The notes beneath the pieces are model-generated. The model saw nothing but the letters and a program-made list of their open reading frames with translations, searched no databases and had not been told where the DNA came from. The position numbers and the translations under genes are program-made. 64,000 nucleotides of DNA from an uncultured Blautia sp. (GTDB lineage Bacteria > Bacillota > Clostridia > Lachnospirales > Lachnospiraceae), in the NCBI GenBank assembly GCA_958367245.1, contig CATXEA010000004.1:62001-126000 (forward strand), written 5' to 3'. Positions within the stretch are counted from its first letter, which is position 1. Every line of letters starts with the position of its first letter. Shown piece after piece: positions 62,981-64,000 of the stretch.

Positions 62981-63133
62981 TTGAACGAAAAAATATATAA
63001 AACAATGTCGATTACCGGAGGCGGCAGTATTGCGACAGGCATTGTCGTTCTGGTGACAGGAGTTACAGCCGGGATTCTTATGATCATAAGCGGAGCGAAG
63101 CTTCTGAAACGTAAAAATGAAATTTTGTTATAA
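62981..63133 (+). CDS. small single-span membrane protein
   Basis: 50 residues from TTG 62981, 7 bases after AGGAGG; an ATG at 62975 is too close to it. One hydrophobic helix (IATGIVVLVTGVTAGILMIISGA), basic tail KLLKRK. 32 bases after pyrE and before a terminator, so co-transcribed with pyrE. Function unknown. Confidence 0.6.
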   Translation: MNEKIYKTMSITGGGSIATGIVVLVTGVTAGILMIISGAKLLKRKNEILL

Positions 63134-63145
63134 TCAGACCGGAAG

Positions 63146-63171
63146 GCCGCACGAGAGTCGTGTGGCTTTTT
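63146..63171 (+). terminator. intrinsic terminator after the small membrane gene
   Basis: GCCGCACGA/TCGTGTGGC (one G-U) with loop GAG and five T. Confidence 0.85.
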
Positions 63172-63193
63172 GGCATTGGTTAGGGGAGCGCTT

Positions 63194-63667
63194 TTGAAAA
63201 AAGAAACAAAAAAAATCATTCGGGGGATGGGGTGTTTTTTCTTCGCCGTATATGTGGCTCTGCTGATATACATTTTGTTTTTTGCTGAGGAGTATGGAAG
63301 GATTGGCGCAGTGGAACGTGAATATCGTTATAATTTTGTTCCGTTTGCAGAAATCCGAAGATTCTGGATGTACAGAGAGCAGCTTGGAACATTTGCGTTT
63401 TTGAGCAATATTGCAGGAAACGTCATTGCGTTTCTTCCATTTGGCTTCATACTTCCCATTATCACAGGCAGGATGCGCAGCGGATTTCTGATTATCATGT
63501 CAGGCTTCGGACTGAGCCTGACTGTTGAGGTAATCCAGCTTATATCAAAGGTTGGCTGTTTCGATGTGGACGATCTGATTCTGAATACATCAGGAGCAGC
63601 GATTGGCTACCTGCTCTTTTTTATCTGCAATTACCTGAGGAGGAAGCATTATGGCAAAAAGATATAG
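63194..63667 (+). CDS. VanZ-like family membrane protein
   Basis: 157 residues, four membrane helices. YNFVPFAEIRRFW, FLSNIAGNVIAFLPFGFILPII and SLTVEVIQLISKVGCFDVDDLILNTSGAAIGYLLF match VanZ-like proteins. TTG at 63194 with TTAGGGGAG upstream is preferred to a TTG in the terminator. VanZ homologues can give low-level teicoplanin resistance, but most family members have no known role. Confidence 0.88.
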   Translation: MKKETKKIIRGMGCFFFAVYVALLIYILFFAEEYGRIGAVEREYRYNFVPFAEIRRFWMYREQLGTFAFLSNIAGNVIAFLPFGFILPIITGRMRSGFLIIMSGFGLSLTVEVIQLISKVGCFDVDDLILNTSGAAIGYLLFFICNYLRRKHYGKKI

Positions 63668-63968
63668 ATATGCGTTTGCAAAGAAAAAAGAAGCCCGTAA
63701 AGGCAAGCTTTCCACAGGGCTGGCAGCAGCTTCTCTGCTTTTATTTGTGGCAGCCGTGATGACAGCCTTTTTTATGGAAGGAGAGCTTGGATTCATAGTG
63801 GGAGGCATTGGTCTTTTTGCAATGCTGCTTTCTGTTTATGGATTTATTTTGGGGCTTTCCAGCTTTTCGGAGGAAGACAGGAATCACAGAACAAGTATTA
63901 TAGGTTCCATTGCCAACGGAATCATTATGGTGGGGTGGCTTGGAATCTTTCTGATGGGGGTATCATAA
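63651..63968 (+). CDS. DUF6142-like small membrane protein
   Basis: 105 residues, basic head (KRYRYAFAKKKEARKGKL) and three membrane helices. It overlaps the VanZ-like gene by 17 bases, with GAGGAGGAAGC upstream, so translation is coupled. Function unknown; DUF assignment is from memory. Confidence 0.75.
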   Translation: MAKRYRYAFAKKKEARKGKLSTGLAAASLLLFVAAVMTAFFMEGELGFIVGGIGLFAMLLSVYGFILGLSSFSEEDRNHRTSIIGSIANGIIMVGWLGIFLMGVS

Positions 63969-63971
63969 GAA

Positions 63972-64000
63972 ATGAAAGATATGGAACGCTTGAAAAAGCA
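63972..64000 (+). CDS. start of a further gene, cut by the window edge
   Basis: ATG at 63972, three bases after the previous stop, opening with MKDMERLKK. Too short to identify. Confidence 0.4.

Overview
The window is a chromosomal segment of a low-GC Gram-positive anaerobe, most likely a gut Lachnospiraceae (Clostridia). This rests on protein style: a clostridial-type thioredoxin reductase without an obvious NADPH-clamp motif, YesM/YesN two-component regulators, an LplA/LplB/YtcP sugar transporter, a DUF5721 protein, a lone Spo0A effector domain and a pyrC-F-K-D operon. I could run no searches, so the genus is not assigned.

Layout. (1) 1-17316, + strand: the distal part of a cell-surface polymer operon. 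It holds the end of a UDP-glucose dehydrogenase, a multi-spanning membrane protein, a GT2 transferase, a pyruvyl transferase, a flippase-like protein, four CDP-glycerol:polyol-phosphate transferase-type proteins (one fused to a GT4 domain), an acyltransferase, a LicD-TPR fusion and a second LicD-like protein lacking the acidic motif. The picture is of a teichoic-acid-like polymer with phosphodiester, acyl and possibly pyruvyl decorations. (2) 17315-25105: tRNA-Phe (-), glyA, trxB-trxA, a B12/radical-SAM protein, a small membrane peptide, an AIR-synthase-like protein, trmL and ade. (3) 25178-29698, - strand: a mutS2-response regulator-histidine kinase operon. (4) 29987-45549, + strand: a complete-looking xylan locus. 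A secreted modular GH10 xylanase cuts xylan outside, a lipoprotein plus two permeases import the oligomers, cytoplasmic GH10, GH3 and GH51 enzymes finish them, and a YesM/YesN pair plus a DUF624 protein probably control expression. The transporter ATPase is absent and presumably shared. (5) 45943-49549, - strand: rlmD, yhaM and an HtrA-like protein with a degenerate catalytic triad.

(6) 49624-52815: a decayed mobile element between two 23-bp direct repeats. It contains an XRE repressor with three operator-like sites, a replisome-organizer gene broken by a stop codon, a convergent type I toxin-antitoxin locus of Fst/holin-like design, a ribbon-helix-helix remnant and a truncated tyrosine recombinase. 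(7) 53048-56857: a Uma2 nuclease-like protein, tRNA-Leu(AAG), a stand-alone Spo0A DNA-binding domain, DUF5721, DegV, a small membrane protein and a cold-shock protein. (8) 57169-64000: pyrC-pyrF-pyrK-pyrD, a divergent AraC-type regulator, pyrE, a small membrane peptide, a VanZ-like protein and a small membrane protein.

The most interesting items are the compact toxin-antitoxin locus at 51148-51479, where both promoters, the toxin reading frame, a hidden ribosome binding site, the shared hairpin and paired direct repeats can all be read; the decayed element that contains it; the HtrA pseudoprotease; the probably inactive LicD paralogue; and the thioredoxin reductase without an NADPH-phosphate clamp.
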